In this document: piece after piece, positions 27,401-37,500 of the stretch
Layout: every line of letters starts with the position of its first letter
Position numbering within the stretch: position 1 is the stretch's first letter
Assembly: GCA_016719785.1 (NCBI GenBank)
Contig: JADJYJ010000003.1
Coordinates: 186,001 to 250,000 of the forward strand
DNA: 64,000 nt
Direction: 5' to 3'
Source of the DNA: Candidatus Amarolinea dominans
GTDB lineage: Bacteria > Chloroflexota > Anaerolineae > SSC4 > Amarolineaceae
Program-made: the position numbers and the translations under genes
The notes under the pieces: model-generated
Seen by the model: the letters and a program-made list of their open reading frames with translations, nothing else
Told to the model about the DNA's origin: nothing
Database searches by the model: none

Positions 27401-28624
27401 TTTGGCGACCCGGCCATGAACGTCGCGCTGATTGACACCGACCTGCAGGTTAGCGATCAGGTGGCGCCTGCCGGCCCGTTGACGCAGGGCGAGCGAGTGA
27501 CCTACACCATGCACTACACCAATGCGGGGCCGGCCGCCGCTGCCAACACGCAGTTGACCCTGGAACTGCCGGAGTCGCTGCTCGCTGTTTCGATTGAATC
27601 GTCGGCGCCAATCATGGCCGACCCCATCACGCCTCATGTTTGGTCCCTGGGCGCCCTGGCGGCCGGCGCCACCGGCGTCGTTACAGTCACCGCGCAGATC
27701 GCCCCAGACATCACCCCGGCCGACCTGCCGCTGATCATCGGCGGCCATTTGCGGACCACGTGGCGCGAGCGCACCCAGGCCAATAACGGCCAGTCCTACA
27801 CGCTGCAGATGGCGCCGGCCGATCCGGCCGTCAGCCTGCTGACGGCGCCGGCCAGTGTGATTCAACCCGGCGATCGGGTCACCTTCACCATTGGCTATGT
27901 CAACCAGGGCGCGGGCATTGCGACGCAGGGCCTGTTGACCTTTCCGCTGCCCGCCGGCGTGCTGGCGCCGGTGATCACCTTCAGCGGCCCTGCGTTGACC
28001 GCCGTGCCTGGCTCAGCGTTCGCCTGGCGTCTGCCCGATCTGCCGCTGGGCGCCGGAGGCCAGGTCATTGTCGCGGTCACGGTAGATCCAAATCTGGCGC
28101 CGGGTCAGAGCGTCATCGCGGGCGTCGTACACCTGAGTACCGCCTGGCTTGATAGCAACACGGCCAACAACCAGGCCAGCGCCTCGCTGTTGGTCAATGT
28201 GGTTGACGCCTACGAGCCGGACGACGGCCTGCTGCAGGCCAGTTACCTGCTGGCGCCTGGCGTACAGATGAATCACACCTGTCACCGCGCCGGTGATGTG
28301 GACTGGATTCGTTTCGACGCCAGGTCGGGCGTCGCCTATTACCTGCGGACATTCAACCTGACCGGGAGCGGCGACACTGTCATCTCCCTGCATGACAGCT
28401 TGGGTAACGAGTTAGCCAAGAATGACGACTATCTGCCGGGAAGCCGGTGGTCAGGGATTGATTGGACGGCCGCGATAACCGGTAAATACTTCATGCGCAT
28501 CATTGGCAGTGGAGAACCGTGGTGCGGCTTCCGCTACGATGTGCGTATCACCACCTCGCTCGTCACCTTTCTGCCAACCATAGGCAAGCTGGCGCCCGCA
28601 ACGAGACTTGTAAGCCAACCGTAA
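24416..28624 (+). CDS. C25 (gingipain-type) cysteine peptidase with DUF11 and PPC domains
   Basis: 1402 residues from ATG 24416. Order: hydrophobic export segment at about 30-50; a beta-rich N-terminal region; the C25 catalytic domain at about 650-1005 with VINVQDVYDEFSGG, LLVGDGHYDFK, the likely catalytic His875 in YVGHSS and Cys909 in MTCYDGYF; two DUF11-like repeats (about 1008-1260, TYTMHYTNAGP and TFTIGYVNQGA); and a pre-peptidase C-terminal (PPC) domain from about 1264 (YEPDD, GDVDWIRF). It ends with a FLPTIGKL stretch. C25 proteases are secreted and cleave after Arg or Lys in the best-known cases, but specificity here is unknown. First of three paralogues in the island. Confidence 0.9.
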   Translation: MTIQSGPPGTRSSVATSRLIGGMLTRLAPGLSVAVVLAASLLFVLLAGATAAAPPPGPVAAPQPPAALGDNSLTLTTDGRGLTVDLRTNAYELESVTLDGAPFVRLSAPDTTPMGDPGTPEIPVRNVLLAVPVGATVKLTVLAAESETIPLTGALAPAPSASPRPTAANDTFDARPDGLDYVYLQDPDLSQQDAWLPAVLASVDGDSYLREQRVVRLSLRPFQVNPGQQSLRIVHHLRVRIDFVGQPVLAADASAVSPYEPILRSQLLNYEQGKAWRVTPAQVPLAARPAAAQIRRPQDTGERWRVEVDHDGLVALDYATLRDAGVPVDSLDPRHFRLWRDQQEVALLVEGESDGRFDASDRIIFYGQQTQSRYTTINVYWLTQASANGLRMTTRSAPPQVGTPPAGFWRSIHFQESHFYLSDLPREEGADHWYWASWSTGRRGAAPTHTITVTLPGLLPDAGGTLTATLRPNVYGQSSDYFINPDHHLRFLVNGIFVGNAYFDGLSPFQQTYIYNQSLLQTGDNVFQLNAVSDIGMEQESGHVQWYEVGYWQAARALDDHIEFAGVSPVYQLADFSGNNLLLLDISNPLAPVRLTDYTLEPADSLVSVRFSDGGRAARYVAQNSALASAPRAVSADTPSSLGATSNQADMIIISPETFLDSLAPLVSLRQSQGLRVSVINVQDVYDEFSGGVFDAEALHSFLAYAYYNWQSPPPRFVLLVGDGHYDFKNFLGTNAPNPMPPYLKMVDPYLGETSSDNRLVTVAGSDVLADMAIGRLPVNTYDEINALVSKIVNYETVPLSGDWYLRHLFITDNPDGAGNFWNLSNAVADVLVHAPYVANKIYFGQPPFTSPLATRQAILNAYNQGALIVSYVGHSSIPWWAAEILFSTTQVPLLNNEERTPIMLPMTCYDGYFHDPRFPSLGETVVRVSGRGAVASWSATGLGVAHGHDYLERGFYTSVFINGNPSLGDATTVGKVNLYTSDPRFLDLVDTYLLFGDPAMNVALIDTDLQVSDQVAPAGPLTQGERVTYTMHYTNAGPAAAANTQLTLELPESLLAVSIESSAPIMADPITPHVWSLGALAAGATGVVTVTAQIAPDITPADLPLIIGGHLRTTWRERTQANNGQSYTLQMAPADPAVSLLTAPASVIQPGDRVTFTIGYVNQGAGIATQGLLTFPLPAGVLAPVITFSGPALTAVPGSAFAWRLPDLPLGAGGQVIVAVTVDPNLAPGQSVIAGVVHLSTAWLDSNTANNQASASLLVNVVDAYEPDDGLLQASYLLAPGVQMNHTCHRAGDVDWIRFDARSGVAYYLRTFNLTGSGDTVISLHDSLGNELAKNDDYLPGSRWSGIDWTAAITGKYFMRIIGSGEPWCGFRYDVRITTSLVTFLPTIGKLAPATRLVSQP

Positions 28625-28663
28625 GGTCGTCTTACTTGACCCTGCCTGTCGTGAAGCTATACT
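28610..28663 (+). promoter_or_regulatory. Direct-repeat promoter upstream of the receiver-like gene
   Basis: GTAAGCCAACC (28610-28620) and GTAAGGTCGTC (28621-28631) form an 11-bp direct repeat, followed by TTGACC (28636-28641), a 16-base spacer and TATACT (28658-28663). The repeat overlaps the stop codon of the C25 gene. The same layout is found before the genes at 29548 and 39546. Confidence 0.6.
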
Positions 28664-28705
28664 GTCGGGTGTACTGATCATTTAGAATTTTCAGTACACC
28701 CGACA
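28663..28705. terminator. 15-bp perfect hairpin after the C25 gene
   Basis: TGTCGGGTGTACTGA (28663-28677) pairs perfectly with 28691-28705 across a 13-base loop. No T-run follows. It may end the C25 transcript, or act as an operator or leader structure, because it overlaps the expected transcription start of the promoter at 28610-28663. Confidence 0.6.
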
Positions 28706-28788
28706 AGCATTGCAGCCATGCATGATACGATCTGGACGGCTCGTTCGGAATCGCGCATGCAAGAATCGTATATTCGTGTAGGTTGGTC

Positions 28789-29295
28789 ATGTCACGACAT
28801 CTTTCGCTCGCTACCAGGCAGATTCCCTCCACACTCATGCCAATCCGTACCTCAACCGATATTCTGTCATATGGTCATTGGGAAGGGCGTCATCCAGTGC
28901 ATAACCGTGTTCTCATCATCCGCTCCGAACCAGCGTTGACTTCGGAATTACTCATCCAGACCTATCGCGACCGGGGATATTTGGTGGAAGCTGTCACAGC
29001 GAGCTTGCCCCGTGAAGATATTTTGCGCGCCGCCGGGGATAGTCAAATTGCGGTCGTTGAACTGCGCAGCGATGATTCGCCTATGTTCGAGCTGTGCGAA
29101 TATCTGCGTGCCCATTGGACAGGGCCTTTGCTCATTCTCACCTCAGCCTTCGCCAACGCGGATGTCGTGCGCGTCTACCAGATGGGCGCTGACGGACATT
29201 ATCCTTACCCATGCAACATGCGTGTGGTCATGGCGCGCACCGAGGCGCTTCTGCGCCGTTCACAGGGAAAACTCCGCGTCGAAGCGCGCCACTAG
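28789..29295 (+). CDS. Receiver-like (pseudo-receiver) protein without output domain
   Basis: About 168 residues; a GTG at 28783 and an ATG at 28837 are other possible starts, and none has a clear ribosome-binding site. The last 130 residues follow the response-regulator receiver fold: RVLIIRSEPALTSELL, IAVVELRSDD, PLLILTSAFANADVV, VYQMGADGHYPYP and ARTEALLRR. At the phospho-acceptor position (usual LLDL) there is VVEL, so Asp is replaced by Glu, and the conserved Lys before Pro-Phe is not kept (HYPYP). It probably cannot be phosphorylated in the normal way and may mimic the active form. There is no DNA-binding domain. It lies between two surface-protein genes and its promoter resembles theirs. 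Confidence 0.65.
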   Translation: MSRHLSLATRQIPSTLMPIRTSTDILSYGHWEGRHPVHNRVLIIRSEPALTSELLIQTYRDRGYLVEAVTASLPREDILRAAGDSQIAVVELRSDDSPMFELCEYLRAHWTGPLLILTSAFANADVVRVYQMGADGHYPYPCNMRVVMARTEALLRRSQGKLRVEARH

Positions 29296-29413
29296 TAGTT
29301 GGCTTTCATCCCCAGATATCAGCTCCGCTGACCGAACTCCATTATCCGTGTATCCGTGTCCACCCTTGTGAATCCGCGTACCAACTCCTGTTGCATCACC
29401 CACGCCGGTTCTT

Positions 29414-29468
29414 GTAAGCAAACCGTAAACGAAAAACAGTTGTTGGGCGTATGCCACCGTGTTACAAT
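29414..29468 (+). promoter_or_regulatory. Direct-repeat promoter of the SdrD-B-like gene
   Basis: GTAAGCAAACC (29414-29424) and GTAAACGAAAA (29425-29435), then TTGTTG (29440-29445), a 17-base spacer and TACAAT (29463-29468). The distance from the repeat to the -10 is 49 bases, against 48 at the two sister sites. Confidence 0.65.
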
Positions 29469-29547
29469 CACCCCGACAAGAGAGTATCGTTTTTTTCTGT
29501 GCATGGGCATGGGCCGCAGCACAGATCGTATTTCAGGAGGATCACAC

Positions 29548-32500
29548 ATGAATCGAATGATTGACACAGCCAACCGACAGACAGCCAGCAAGCCGCTCAC
29601 CTTGATGGTGCGCACGCTGCTGGTGCTCGCCTTTGCCGGCGCTCTTTTCCTGCTCCCCGCGGCGCCGATTGCATTGGCTGGCAATCCCGACACGCCGCTC
29701 GATATCTTGTACCAGGCCGGCACCTGCGAAGATCCAAATTACGCCATAGCCGTTGCTGGCGTGGGTCTCAACGGCGCCACTTCCGGCGCCATGTCGTTGA
29801 CCATCCCTGCCACCGCCACGGTGGTGCAGGCCTATCTGTTCTACGTGGGCTACGACTCCACTGATACCAGCGGCGGCGACCCCAACATCACCTTCCAGCG
29901 CGACGCCCTGGCGATCAATCCGATTGTCGCCATTGACCAGGGCGGCCCGGCCTTCTGGCAAACATCCAAGTGGGCCTGGGCCTTCCGCGCTGACGTCACC
30001 AGCTTCATTGCGGCTGGCGCCCACACCTACACGGTCGCGGGCTTGAACGCCTTTACGTCGCCCGTCCTGAAGACCGAAGGCGCCGAGTTGGTAGTCGTCT
30101 ACAAGGATGTCAGCGCCGGCGCCCAGGCAGTTTATCTCTACGCTGGCATGGACATGGTGCAGACACGCAGCGGCCCGCCCGCGGGCGCCGGCTCGATTCC
30201 CGTGGTGGTTGGACCTTTTGACACGGCTTCCGTCGTGCGCACCGTCAAACTCAACACCATCGTGGGCGGCGGCAACCTGAACCCGCTGAGCAACGAATCT
30301 GCGCTGTGGTACTCTTCCGGCCTCGTAGTGCCTCCAGGCGACATCTACGGCGCAACGCTCATTGCCAACAACCCGTTCGTCGGCGCCCAGGGTAATTACT
30401 GGGACAGCCACGCCAGCACCGCCAGCCTACCGATTGGCGACAAGGTTGTGGCGGTGCAGGTTGAGTCCAAGGACCTCAACGGCGCAGCGCTGGAATGGAT
30501 TGCGCAGACGGTGGAAATCCCGCTGGCCTGCCCGACCGTTCAGGTGACCAAGACCCTCACCAGTAACAGCTACGTGCTTGAGGGCGGCCAGGCTACCTTC
30601 CGCATCAACGTGGCAAACACCGGTAACACCAAGCTGACCGTTGTCCACCTGCATGACGCTTTCGACACCGTGCATCTCAACTACAGCACGGCGACGCCCA
30701 CGCCCAACACCTTCAGCGAGCCGCTCGGCACCATTGACTGGACCGATTTGACCGGCGTAGCGCCCAACGGTTTCAATCAGGACCTGATGCCGGGTCAGCA
30801 GTTCACCGTGACGGTCACCTTCAATGCGGCCGTGGCGAACGGGTTGATCCCGGTTCTCAACACGGCCAATATCATCACCTCGACGACCAAAGACGAGAAT
30901 GATCGCAACCCACCGCCCAGCACCAGCACCACCCAGGTCATTATCGTCAAGCCCTCGATCCTGTTGGAGAAGACCGTAACAACCCAGGCTGGCATCTGCC
31001 CCGGCGCCGAAAACCTGGACGTACCGATGGGTTCCACGGTCAAGTACTGCTACCGCGTCACCAACACCGGCGACACCTACCTGGTCAACATTGTCATCAC
31101 TGACGACAAGATTCCCGGCACGATCGGCACCATCCCTGGTCCGTTGGCGCCCGGCGCAACCTCGACCTTTGTCTCTGCCACAGCCGTGATCAACGCGGAT
31201 ACGCTGAACACCGGCACCGCGACCGGCACGCCCAGCACGTCGGGCGGCACCCCTCTGCCCAACATCCCGAATGTCACCGACACCGACCCGGCTAATGTCC
31301 GTGTGACCGGCAAGATCGGCGACTTTGTCTGGAACGACCTCAATAATAACGGTATTCAAGACTCCGGCGAAACCGGTCTGCCCAATGTGCTGGTCAATCT
31401 GTATGCGAACAGCACCTGCACAGGCACCCCGTCGGCCACACAGACCACCAATGCCAGTGGCTTCTATCAATTCATCAATCTGCTGCCCGGCAGCTACTGC
31501 GTGCAGGTGGCCGCCAGCAACTTCAGCGGCGCCGGCGCGCTGGTCAGCTGGAACACCAGCCCCAAGGACCAGGGCGGCGATGACACCAAGGACTCCGACG
31601 GCGATGTGTCTACACACAATGCCCCGGTGACATTGGCTTCGGGCGCAACCGACAACACGATTGACTTCGGCTTCTGGAACCCCAGCAGTCTGGGCGACTT
31701 CGTGTGGAACGATGTCAATGCCAACGGTATCCAGGACAGCGGCGAGGTTGGCATCAGCAACGTCAAGGTGAATCTCTATAATAATGGCACCTGCACCGGC
31801 ACGGCGCAAGCCACCACCAACACCAACGCCAGCGGTCTGTATTCCTTCACGAACCTGATCCCAGCCACCTACTGCGTTCAGGTGGATAGCACCAACTTCA
31901 GCGGCGCGGGCGTGCTCTTGGGTTGGAACAGCAGCCCCAAGGACCAGGGCGGCGATGACACCAAGGACTCGGACGGTGACACCGTCACCCACAACAGCCC
32001 GGCCATCAGCCTGGCCGCCGGCGCCAACAACCCGACGATTGACTTCGGCTTCTGGAATCCGTCCACCCTGGGCGACTTCGTGTGGAACGACATCAACGGC
32101 AACGGTATCCAGGACAGCGGCGAGACCGGTGTCAGCAATGTGACCGTCTACCTGTACAACAACGGCGCCTGCACCGGCAGCCCCATCAACTCGACAACGA
32201 CGAATGCCAGCGGCGCCTACAGCTTCACGAACCTGGTGCCCGGCACCTATTGTATCGAAGTCGCCAGCATCAACTTCAGCGGCGCCGGGCCGTTGGTCGG
32301 CTGGAACAACAGCCCCAAGGATGCGGGCGGCGATGACACCAAGGACTCCGACGGCGACGTCAATCATCGGTCGCCGGCCATCACCGTGCCCGCGGGCGCA
32401 ACCAACACCACGATTGACTTCGGCTTCTGGAATCCATCCAGCCTGGGCGACTACGTGTGGAACGATGTCAATGCCAACGGTATCCAGGACGGCAGCGAAG

Positions 32501-34215
32501 TGGGCATCAGTGGCGTGACCGTCAACCTGTATGCCAATGGCGCCTGCACGGGCAGCGCACAGAGTTCGACCACAACCAACGCCAGCGGCGTCTACGGTTT
32601 CAGCAACCTGGTGCCTGGCACCTACTGCGTCGAAGTAGCCTCGGGCAACTTCAGCGGCGCGAGCGTCCTGGTCGGCTGGAGCAGCAGCCCCAAGGATCAG
32701 GGCGGCGATGACACACGCGACTCGGATGGCGACATCGTGACCCATCGGTCGCCGGCCATCAGCCTGGCCGCCGGCACGAACAACCCGACGATTGACTTTG
32801 GCTTCTGGGATCCGAGCAGCCTGGGCGACTTCGTCTGGAACGACTATGACGGCGATGGTATCCAGGACGTGGGCGAGCCGGGCCTGGCCAATGTCACGGT
32901 CAACCTGTTCGCCAACGGCACCTGCACCGGCGCAGCCCAAAGCACCACCACGACCAATGCCAGCGGCATCTACGGCTTCAGCAGCCTGGTGCCCGGCACC
33001 TACTGTGTACAGATTGTCGGAACCAACTTCTCCGGCGCCGGCGTCCTGGTGGGCTTCAACAGCAGCCCCAAGGACCAGGGCGGCGACGACACCAAGGACT
33101 CCGACGGCGACACCATCACTCATAACAGCCCGGCCATTGCGCTGCCGGCTGGCACCGATAACCCGACCATTGACTTCGGCTTCTGGAAGCCCGGTCAGAT
33201 CGGCGACTTCGTGTGGAACGACATCAACGGGAACGGCGTGCAGGATGGGGGCGAAGTGGGCATTGCGAACGCCACCGTGCGTCTCTATCCCAATTCAACC
33301 TGCACCGGATCGCCGCAGGCCACCACAACGACCAGCCCCAGCGGCCTGTATACTTTCTCCAACTTGCCGGCCGGCAACTACTGCATCGAAGTAGTCACGG
33401 CGACCGGTGTCTTGATTGGTTGGAACGCCAGCCCGCAAGATCAGGGCGGCGACGATACGAAGGACTCGGACGGCAACCCCATCACGCATATCGCACCGTT
33501 GGTGCTGGCGCCGGCGCAGACGAACACCACCATTGACTTCGGTTTTTGGAACCCCTCCTGCCTGGGCGACATCATCTACACCGATTCCAACGGCAATGGT
33601 ACCCAGGATGGCTGCGCCGATCCCAACAACCCGCTGAGCTGCGCGGAGTCCACAGGTATCAGTGGCGTGCCCATTATCGTCTCAGGCCCCAACGGCTTTA
33701 GCGCCTCCTTCCTGAGCGGCAGCTCCCCAGCGGGCGTCTATCGTCTGAACAACCTGCTGCCCGGCACCTACACGATCAGTGTGCCGGCTGCGATCAGCCC
33801 GAACTTCATCCGCACCACGGCCAGCCCGCGCGTCATCACGCTCACGGCTGGGCAGTGCGACCTGTCGGTTGACTTCGGCTACATTGGCCCCACCGGCATC
33901 AACCTGCAGCGCTTCGACGCCGCCTGGCAGAACGGCTCCGCCACCCTGGTGTGGCAGACCGTGAGTGAAAACGGCGTGGATGGCTTCGACATCTACCGGG
34001 CGCCGGCGATTGACGGCGAACGCGAACGCGTCAACGACGCCCTGATCCTGGTGCAAGGCGCCGGCGCTGTCTACACCTTCGTTGACACCTCGGCCATCCC
34101 GTCCAAGGACTACTTCTACTGGCTGGTCACCCGACCGGGCGATGAGGTTCTTGGTCCCTGGCACCTTGCGCCTACCATCGCCCCGCGCATGTTCTTCCCC
34201 GGCATTCGGCGCTAA
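29548..34215 (+). CDS. Large secreted SdrD-B-repeat protein with DUF11 domains and FnIII-like end
   Basis: 1555 residues; ATG 29548 follows AGGAGG at 29535-29540. Order: signal peptide (LLVLAFAGALFLLPAAPIALA); an N-terminal domain of about 270 residues (60-328) that is clearly related to the one in the gene at 43000 (both with LIANNP...GNY and ESKD...LEWI); two DUF11-like domains (about 329-589); seven SdrD-B-like units from about 590, six of them near-identical with LGDFVWNDxNxNGIQD, GGDDTKDSDGD and TIDFGFWNP; then a C-terminal FnIII-like domain (about 1450-1555, ATLVWQTVSENGVDGFDIY) ending in RMFFPGIRR. Asp-rich unit starts suggest calcium binding. A cell-surface or matrix protein; binding partner unknown. 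Confidence 0.88.
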   Translation: MNRMIDTANRQTASKPLTLMVRTLLVLAFAGALFLLPAAPIALAGNPDTPLDILYQAGTCEDPNYAIAVAGVGLNGATSGAMSLTIPATATVVQAYLFYVGYDSTDTSGGDPNITFQRDALAINPIVAIDQGGPAFWQTSKWAWAFRADVTSFIAAGAHTYTVAGLNAFTSPVLKTEGAELVVVYKDVSAGAQAVYLYAGMDMVQTRSGPPAGAGSIPVVVGPFDTASVVRTVKLNTIVGGGNLNPLSNESALWYSSGLVVPPGDIYGATLIANNPFVGAQGNYWDSHASTASLPIGDKVVAVQVESKDLNGAALEWIAQTVEIPLACPTVQVTKTLTSNSYVLEGGQATFRINVANTGNTKLTVVHLHDAFDTVHLNYSTATPTPNTFSEPLGTIDWTDLTGVAPNGFNQDLMPGQQFTVTVTFNAAVANGLIPVLNTANIITSTTKDENDRNPPPSTSTTQVIIVKPSILLEKTVTTQAGICPGAENLDVPMGSTVKYCYRVTNTGDTYLVNIVITDDKIPGTIGTIPGPLAPGATSTFVSATAVINADTLNTGTATGTPSTSGGTPLPNIPNVTDTDPANVRVTGKIGDFVWNDLNNNGIQDSGETGLPNVLVNLYANSTCTGTPSATQTTNASGFYQFINLLPGSYCVQVAASNFSGAGALVSWNTSPKDQGGDDTKDSDGDVSTHNAPVTLASGATDNTIDFGFWNPSSLGDFVWNDVNANGIQDSGEVGISNVKVNLYNNGTCTGTAQATTNTNASGLYSFTNLIPATYCVQVDSTNFSGAGVLLGWNSSPKDQGGDDTKDSDGDTVTHNSPAISLAAGANNPTIDFGFWNPSTLGDFVWNDINGNGIQDSGETGVSNVTVYLYNNGACTGSPINSTTTNASGAYSFTNLVPGTYCIEVASINFSGAGPLVGWNNSPKDAGGDDTKDSDGDVNHRSPAITVPAGATNTTIDFGFWNPSSLGDYVWNDVNANGIQDGSEVGISGVTVNLYANGACTGSAQSSTTTNASGVYGFSNLVPGTYCVEVASGNFSGASVLVGWSSSPKDQGGDDTRDSDGDIVTHRSPAISLAAGTNNPTIDFGFWDPSSLGDFVWNDYDGDGIQDVGEPGLANVTVNLFANGTCTGAAQSTTTTNASGIYGFSSLVPGTYCVQIVGTNFSGAGVLVGFNSSPKDQGGDDTKDSDGDTITHNSPAIALPAGTDNPTIDFGFWKPGQIGDFVWNDINGNGVQDGGEVGIANATVRLYPNSTCTGSPQATTTTSPSGLYTFSNLPAGNYCIEVVTATGVLIGWNASPQDQGGDDTKDSDGNPITHIAPLVLAPAQTNTTIDFGFWNPSCLGDIIYTDSNGNGTQDGCADPNNPLSCAESTGISGVPIIVSGPNGFSASFLSGSSPAGVYRLNNLLPGTYTISVPAAISPNFIRTTASPRVITLTAGQCDLSVDFGYIGPTGINLQRFDAAWQNGSATLVWQTVSENGVDGFDIYRAPAIDGERERVNDALILVQGAGAVYTFVDTSAIPSKDYFYWLVTRPGDEVLGPWHLAPTIAPRMFFPGIRR
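31315..33890 (+). repeat. Seven tandem SdrD-B-coding units of about 375 bp
   Basis: Unit starts lie near 31315, 31690, 32067, 32441, 32817, 33196 and 33562. The first six share long stretches of DNA as well as protein sequence, for example GGCGACTTCGTGTGGAACGA at several unit starts; the seventh is divergent and has a Cys-rich insertion. Recombination between units could change the length of the protein. Confidence 0.85.
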
Positions 34216-34239
34216 CACAGCGCTCACCTTCAACCAGAT

Positions 34240-34277
34240 ACACCCGGAGTTCGCAAGAACTCCGGGTGTCTTTTTTT
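34240..34277 (+). terminator. Rho-independent terminator
   Basis: ACACCCGGAGTTC (34240-34252), loop GCAA, perfect complementary arm 34257-34269, then C and seven T (34271-34277). It ends the SdrD-B-like gene, 24 bases after the stop. Confidence 0.95.
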
Positions 34278-34424
34278 CTGCGCCAGACCATCCGAGCCTC
34301 AACATCCCCGGCGTTTGCATCCTCAGCCGTTGATTTTCAGTCCACAAAACAAGCAACGCCCTTTTTTGGGCATGGTTCATCAAAGGTACTACGCGCTGGC
34401 AAAACCAAAACACCGGGGGTACCA

Positions 34425-34453
34425 TTGTCAAAGGGCGTTCCGACATCTAAACT
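34425..34453 (+). promoter_or_regulatory. Promoter candidate of the second C25 gene
   Basis: TTGTCA (34425-34430), 17-base spacer and TAAACT (34448-34453), 48 bases before the ATG at 34501. The GTAAGC direct repeat of the neighbouring promoters is not found here. Confidence 0.5.
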
Positions 34454-34500
34454 GTGACCAGATTCGAGCGTCTACGCTCACGTTTGTTGGAGATTGCCTC

Positions 34501-37500
34501 ATGGCCACAGTCACATACCGGATCAGAACCTGTGTTACCGCGACGTTCCTGCTGAGTTTGCTGACCGCCGTTGTTCATCCACTACCCGTCACTGCTGCAG
34601 CGCCGCAGTCTGGCAGCGCATACCGGGTGACTGTGGATCGCACCGGCATGTACCGCCTCACCTATTCTGACCTGGTCAATGCCGGCGTGCCCGTGGCAGA
34701 CCTGGCGCCGCAGCATCTGCATCTCACTTCCGGCTACCCGGCGGTTGAAGTTGCCAGCGAGATCACCGGCGCCAGCGACGGACGCTTCGACCCGACGGAC
34801 GAGATCCGTTTTTACGGGCAGGCGCGCGACAGCAAGTATGGCGCCATGAATACGTACTGGCTGGCCTACGACAATACTGACGGTGTGCGCATGGCCGTGC
34901 GCAACGGTACCCCCGCGAATGGTACGACGCCGTCAGCCTTCCAAACCACAGCGATGTTCGAGCAAGACCTGCTCTACCGCTCCTCACTCCCTTTCCTGGA
35001 CCAGGCCGATCACTGGTTTTGGGATGGCTGGGCGGTTGAAGCCGGCCACAGTCAGACCATCTCCTTCACGCTTTCGGTAACCAACCCCGTCGCGGCCGCG
35101 GCCAGCCTCCTGGTGGCCTACCAGGGCGAGTTCTTCTCCTACATCGTATCGCCCGATCATCATGTGCAGGTTGTCCTGAACGGCCATCTCCTGGGTGAAG
35201 CCACCTGGGATGAGGCCCTGCCTTTCAACAAGACCTTCAACTTCGATGGAGGCTGGTTGCTCAGGGGTGATAACACCGTGGCGATCACGGCCTTTGGCGA
35301 CACCGGGCTGGCGGTTGAGAGCGGCTACGTTGATTTCATGACCCTGACCTATCAGCGCACCTTTGCCAGCGCCGGCGCTGGCCTCCATTCGATGCTGATG
35401 GTCCCGGCGCCTGGCATTTGCAGGCAACCGGTTTTGGCAGCAGCCAGGTTGTCGTTTACGATGTGACCAATGCAGGCACGCCCCAGGCCATCAGCCAGGT
35501 GCGCGTGCAGCCGGCCGGCAGCACCTTCACCCTTGATTTCAGCGATGTGGTCACCGCCGAGACGCACTATATAGCCGTCGGCGACAACGGCTGGCTGACG
35601 CCGCGTGCGATTCAGGCTGACACACCGTCCGACCTGCACAACAGCGCGAATGGCGCCGATTACATCGTGATCAGCTACCCCGATTTCCTCAGCGCCGTGC
35701 AGCCATTGGCCGATTATCGAGCGTCCACCGGTCTGCGGGTCAAGGTGGTCAATGTTCAGGACGTGTATGACGAGTTCGGCGGCGGCCTGCTGAGCGCCGA
35801 AGCCCTACATGATTTCCTGCAATTCACCTATTCCCAATGGACACCTCCCGCGCCCCGCTATGTGCTCCTGGTGGGTGACGGTACGTACGATTTCAAGGAC
35901 GTGGCCGGCCGTGGCAATCAGACCTTCATCCCGCCCTATCTGGCGCTGGTAGATGCCCTGAATGGCGAGACCGCGGCCGACAATGACTACGTCAACTTCG
36001 ACAGTGATCCCCTGCCAGAAATGGCAATCGGGCGCTTCCCGGTCAAGACGGCGGCCCAAACCAGCACGATCGTCAACAAGGTGTTGGCCTATGAAGCAAC
36101 GCCTGTCACCAGTGATTGGATGCGCAAAGCCACGTTGGTTGCCGACAAGTACGATCCGTTGGCCGGCAATTTTGCGGCGCTGTCCGATGAGGGCCTGGCC
36201 TATTTTCCCCCGGAATATAGCGTGGATCGCATCTACTACGGCACGGCCTCCTATCCCACGGCGCAGACGGTCTACAATGCGCTCCTCGGCGCGGTCAACA
36301 ACGGGCGTTTCTTGGTCAACTATACCGGTCATGGCGACAGCCGTTCCTGGGGCGGCTCGCTCCTGCGCTCCCTGCACGTCAGCAACATGGTCAACGGTAA
36401 CCGCCTGCCCGTCATCACCACCATGGGCTGTGAGGTCGGCTACTTCATCTTTCCGTATTACGATGCGCTGAGTGAGGTGCTCGTCACCCAGGCAGGCGGG
36501 GGCGCGGTCGCCACCTGGGCCGGCAGCGGCAGGGGCACCTCGATCGGTCAGCAATGGCTCTACAAGGGTTTTCTAAGCGCCGTGTTCGAGCAGGGCGTCA
36601 ATGAACTCGGCGTGGCGCTTGACCTGGCGAAGCAGCATCTCCTGTCGAATGCCCCCCAGTGGGTCAGCCTGGTTCACACCTTTCATCTCTTTGGGGATCC
36701 GGCGCTGCGCTTCCCCATGCCGCGGGCAGAGACCAACGTCACGATGACAGCCACCCCGACACAGCCCAGGGCCGGCGAGATGATTACTCTCACGGTTGCT
36801 TTTGCCAACCAGGGGCAGTTGGTGGCCCGCAGCAGCCAACTGACGGTGACGCTGCCGTCCGAAGTGATCGGTGGACATTTCTTCACAGAGGGCAACCTGG
36901 GCGAGGTTCGCTCCGCCGGCGCGCAGTCCACCTTGACCTACTCCCTGGGCGATCTGGCCGCTGGTCAAACCGGCACGCTCCACGTGGTTGGCACCCTGGC
37001 CGCCATCCTCAACCCTGGGACCCCCCTGAGTGTGGCGGCGCAGGCCCGATCGGTCAATCCCGACGGAAACCCGCAAAATAACGCCTTTGACCTGACCGTT
37101 ACCGTTGGTCAGATACAAGGAAGCCTGGGCGGCGTCAATTTTGTTGATACGAATGGCAACGGGCTGCGCGATGGCGACGAAATTGCGGGCCTCGCCGGCA
37201 TCCCGGTGGCCATCCTGAACGGCAGCGGGGCGGTGGTCAGGCTGACCACGTCGGGTCCAATGGGCGCCTGGCGCGTGGACGGGCTTGACCCAGGCGCCTA
37301 CAGCGCAGCCGTTGATCCACAGGGGCTGGTAATCACAACACCGAGCCACGTACCGGTAACTCTGGAGGCCGGCGCCTCGATCCTGGATGTGTACTTCGGG
37401 TTCCTGCAGCCCACGGCTGTCATGATTGTCAGCTTCGAGGCTGCCGCCAACGATGACAACATCCTTGTCAGCTGGCAGGCGATTTCACAGCGTGGCGATG

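Noticed and set aside
30427..33123. 898-codon antisense frame opposite the SdrD-B repeat gene
   Set aside because: Repetitive only because the sense gene is; no family features.
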